DNA of 64,000 nucleotides, from positions 1 through 64,000 of the forward strand of contig MHBH01000026.1 in the NCBI GenBank assembly GCA_001804805.1, read 5' to 3'. This DNA comes from Lentisphaerae bacterium GWF2_49_21 (GTDB lineage: Bacteria > Verrucomicrobiota > Lentisphaeria > Victivallales > GWF2-50-93). Positions 61,946 through 64,000 of this stretch are shown here, one piece after another. The stretch's first letter is position 1; every line of letters begins with the position of its first letter. Both the position numbers and the translations under genes were made by a program. The notes under the pieces were generated by a model. That model had not been told where the DNA came from, did no database searches, and was given only the letters and a program-made list of their open reading frames with translations.

Positions 61946-62764
61946 ATGAATAAGATAAAACAGAAAAAAGTAAAAGCACTTGTTATTACTGGATTCGGTC
62001 TGAACTGCGAAGCTGAGACCTCGGCGGCCTTCAAGGCCTGCGGAGCGCTTCCGGAACAGATACATCTGAACGACCTCCTTTCAGGAAGCCGCAGGATGAA
62101 TGAGTTCCACGTACTGGTCTTCATAGGAGGATTTTCGTTCGGAGACCATCTCGGATCAGGTACCGTCTTCGCGAACAAGATAAAGTTCCGCATGTCGGAA
62201 CAGCTTCAGAAGTTCGTCTCCGACGGCAAGCTCGTGATAGGCATATGCAACGGATTCCAGACGCTTACCCGTCTCGGACTTGTTCCCGCCCTCGACGGCA
62301 GATATTTCACACAGCAGGCCGCCCTGGCGCATAATGATATCGGCACCTTCAGGGACGACTGGATCTGTCTCAAGGCCAATCCGAAATGCAAATGCGTCTT
62401 CACAAGAGGAATTGACAGGATATTCCTTCCGATAAGGCATGGAGAAGGCAAATTTGTCGCAGATGACAAAGTTCTCAAAAGGATAGAAAAGCAGAACCTT
62501 GTAGCCCTGCGCTATTGCGATGAAAAAGGCAATGTGAAATGCAAGTTCCCGCATAATCCCAACGGTTCCCTCAACAGCATAGCGGGAATCTGCGACGAGA
62601 CCGGTAGAGTTTTCGGACTGATGCCGCACCCCGAGGCATATCTTTCGCCGTTCAATTCGCCATATTGGACGACTGAAAAGCTAAATGGCAAACTTCCCAG
62701 GGAAGGCCAAGGCATGGTGATATTCCGCAACGCAGTGGACTTCGCCGCCGAAAACCTGATCTGA
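61946..62764 (+). CDS. purQ: Phosphoribosylformylglycinamidine synthase, glutaminase subunit
   Basis: A 272-residue protein that supplies ammonia from glutamine for the FGAM synthase complex in purine synthesis. LVITGFGLNCEAETSAAF at the N-terminus, the nucleophile Cys in GICNGFQTLTRLGLVP and the His-Glu pair in GLMPHPEAYLSP are intact. It is longer than typical 220-230-residue PurQ, with an extended C-terminus. purL and purS are not adjacent. It begins 2 bp after the histidine kinase stop, so translation may be coupled. Confidence 0.9.
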   Translation: MNKIKQKKVKALVITGFGLNCEAETSAAFKACGALPEQIHLNDLLSGSRRMNEFHVLVFIGGFSFGDHLGSGTVFANKIKFRMSEQLQKFVSDGKLVIGICNGFQTLTRLGLVPALDGRYFTQQAALAHNDIGTFRDDWICLKANPKCKCVFTRGIDRIFLPIRHGEGKFVADDKVLKRIEKQNLVALRYCDEKGNVKCKFPHNPNGSLNSIAGICDETGRVFGLMPHPEAYLSPFNSPYWTTEKLNGKLPREGQGMVIFRNAVDFAAENLI

Positions 62765-62779
62765 GAGTTTGTTTCTCGC

Positions 62780-62890
62780 ACAGAGCCACAAAGTCACAGA
62801 GAGAATATGTTCTGAATAGTTTTAGTTTTTAAAATCCATATTATAAGAAAATTTAACTTAGTGGCGTTGTGCCTTTGTGAGAGATATTCT
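62780..62890. repeat. CACAGAG/GTGCCTTTGTG repeats before the orphan Csx14-like gene
   Basis: GCACAGAGCCACAAAGTCAC (62779-62798) and GGCGTTGTGCCTTTGTGAG (62863-62881) are opposed copies of the same class found at 12440 and 36125. The second ends about 20 bp before the next ATG. Confidence 0.65.
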
Positions 62891-62901
62891 TTATTACTAT
62901 T

Positions 62902-63387
62902 ATGGAACATCGGAAGACATCTGACTTCATCGACAGGCTTATTCATCTCGAGGGAATTGATTTTCCTGAGCTTGTGCTCCGTCCCGATTCGCTGGAATGC
63001 GAACTCGGAAATTCTAAAATTGAACTTCCAGCTGCGGAATTCGCAGTTCTCTGGATGTTGGCCATACGATGCAAGAACTCCCTGCCTCCGATAAAGGGGA
63101 TTCCATCCCTGCTTGAGGAGTTCAAGGCCTTTACAGATTCCATCTCCTCTTCCGTAATGCCGGGAATCAACAATTCTGCGAGATTCCCTGGCCGACCCGG
63201 GTCGTCTCGGGCAGGCGCAGATTTTACTGAAAAGGAATTGATGAAGGTGGTCGAATCCCTGTCGGAGAAGATCAAATCTGCCGTCACTTCCAAACAGGGG
63301 CTCGATTATATGATTCCTGAAAAAGGCAATTCTTCCTTCAGCATTATCATGCCCGCCTCGAAAATATTCTGTCCACGGAACTATTGA
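62902..63387 (+). CDS. Orphan protein resembling the C-terminal half of CRISPR-associated NE0113/Csx14 proteins
   Basis: A 161-residue protein. Residues about 24-60 (LVLRPDSLECELGN, then KIELPAAEFAVLWMLAIRCKNSLPPI) resemble the winged-helix start of the NE0113/Csx14 ring-nuclease-type family, where the phrase is of the form L.LPPAELA.Y.W.A.R. The end, LSEKIKSAVTSKQGLDYMIP and SFSIIMPASKIF, matches that family's closing strand. The N-terminal Rossmann half that should carry the nuclease site is missing, and upstream DNA to purQ is repeat sequence. So it is either a truncated relic or a free regulatory domain. A Gly/Pro/Arg-rich patch (RFPGRPGSSRAGAD) lies over a CGACCCGGGTCG palindrome. No cas genes or array are present. 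Tentative. Confidence 0.4.
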   Translation: MEHRKTSDFIDRLIHLEGIDFPELVLRPDSLECELGNSKIELPAAEFAVLWMLAIRCKNSLPPIKGIPSLLEEFKAFTDSISSSVMPGINNSARFPGRPGSSRAGADFTEKELMKVVESLSEKIKSAVTSKQGLDYMIPEKGNSSFSIIMPASKIFCPRNY

Positions 63388-63449
63388 TTTGAAAGGGATT
63401 GAAACATGAAATTGAAGATGAATCTCAAATTATAAATAGGGAGATGAAG

Positions 63450-64000
63450 ATGAGAATGAAAAGACTGCTGTTCGCGGCCGCAATGGTGATGGCAATCTGT
63501 TCCTATGCCGATGTCAAGGTTTCGAACCTCTTCAGCGACAATCTGGTCCTGCAGAGGGATGTTCCGGTCCCGGTATGGGGCACCGCTGATGCTGGAGAAA
63601 AGGTGACAGTGAAGATAGGAGAGACGGAAGCTTCCGCAGTTGCAGATGAAAAAGGGAAATGGATGGTAAAACTTCCGGCGATGAAGATGAATTCCGTTCC
63701 ACAGGAGATGATGATCGCAGGCAAGAATCCGATCACCTTGAAGAATGTGCTCATCGGCGATGTCTGGATCTGCTCTGGACAGTCGAACATGGAAATGGCT
63801 CTTGGCGGATGCAACGCGAAGGAAGACGTGGATTCGGCGAATTTTCCAAATATACGCAGGATTAAGTTCGACCACCGTACTGCATATCAGCCGGAAAACG
63901 ATGTTCCTAGAAAATGGGATGTCTGCACTCCGCAGAGTGCCCCGGGATTCACTGCGGTTGGATTCTATTTCGCGAGAAAGGTCCAGAAGGAGACAGGAGT
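63450..64000 (+). CDS. Sialate O-acetylesterase-like secreted esterase (partial)
   Basis: Residues 1-183 are visible and the gene runs off the window. From the ATG at 63450 (GGGAG 6 bp upstream) a signal peptide RMKRLLFAAAMVMAICSYAD is followed by SNLFSDNLVLQRDVPVPVWGTADAG, the standard start of this family, and the catalytic block GDVWICSGQSNMEMAL with the nucleophile Ser. The C-terminal part with the His is outside the window. It should remove O-acetyl groups from sialic acid or, as in many saccharolytic bacteria, from plant xylan. An in-frame ATG at 63444 abuts the ribosome site. Confidence 0.9.
   Translation, partial: MRMKRLLFAAAMVMAICSYADVKVSNLFSDNLVLQRDVPVPVWGTADAGEKVTVKIGETEASAVADEKGKWMVKLPAMKMNSVPQEMMIAGKNPITLKNVLIGDVWICSGQSNMEMALGGCNAKEDVDSANFPNIRRIKFDHRTAYQPENDVPRKWDVCTPQSAPGFTAVGFYFARKVQKETG

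Overview
The window looks like a chromosomal segment of a saccharolytic, PVC-type bacterium, most likely a Lentisphaerota (Victivallales-like) or related lineage. That placement is an inference. It rests on H-X9-DG prepilin-type proteins, many Gfo/Idh/MocA oxidoreductases, four uroporphyrinogen-decarboxylase-fold (URO-D) proteins with no haem genes nearby, large multidomain secreted glycoside hydrolases with DOMON/CBM9-like tails, and very repeat-rich intergenic DNA. No rRNA, tRNA, CRISPR array, phage or transposase gene was recognised.

Layout. (1) 1-8461: the end of a secreted protein, then a leftward polysaccharide locus: beta-helix lipoprotein, small secreted beta-sandwich protein, two pseudopilins, GH2 glycosidase and GDSL esterase. 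It diverges from a GntR-type regulator fused to an ABC-type sugar-binding domain (8565-9908), and a perfect palindrome lies inside a promoter between the two. (2) 10240-16153: two Gfo/Idh/MocA dehydrogenases, a URO-D protein, an amidohydrolase-2 protein and a LacI regulator, all rightward. (3) 16184-35040: the richest region. A leftward operon (URO-D protein, oligogalacturonate lyase-like protein, LacI regulator, GH36, GH3) diverges from a rightward one (small secreted protein, GDSL esterase, 1,714-residue GH2-type enzyme). A second divergent pair is a six-hairpin glycosidase and a GH10 xylanase. Both divergent gaps carry nearly the same promoter-operator module with nested palindromes, so one LacI regulator probably controls both. 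(4) 35405-44143: an antitoxin with a decayed toxin, a family B DNA polymerase, an aldo-keto reductase, a DUF3392 membrane protein, a clan-A glycosidase lipoprotein and a LamG protein. (5) 44375-64000: two further URO-D proteins, then mostly housekeeping genes (nth, lysA, TSUP permease, mreB, guaB, gyrB, HAD phosphatase, histidine kinase, purQ), an orphan protein resembling the C-terminal half of CRISPR-associated NE0113/Csx14 proteins, and the start of a sialate O-acetylesterase.

How it may work together (inference): secreted GH10, GH2-type, clan-A and esterase enzymes cut xylan- or pectin-like glycans outside or on the cell surface. Cytosolic GH2, GH3, GH36, six-hairpin and oligogalacturonate lyase-like enzymes finish the oligosaccharides, and Gfo/Idh/MocA, amidohydrolase and URO-D proteins handle modified sugars or methyl groups. 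LacI and GntR-SBP one-component regulators would sense the products inside the cell. No glycan transporter is encoded here.

Intergenic DNA is crowded with several families of short repeats, mainly paired hairpins. Some overlap apparent gene starts and create false upstream start codons. Where that happens I give the downstream start.
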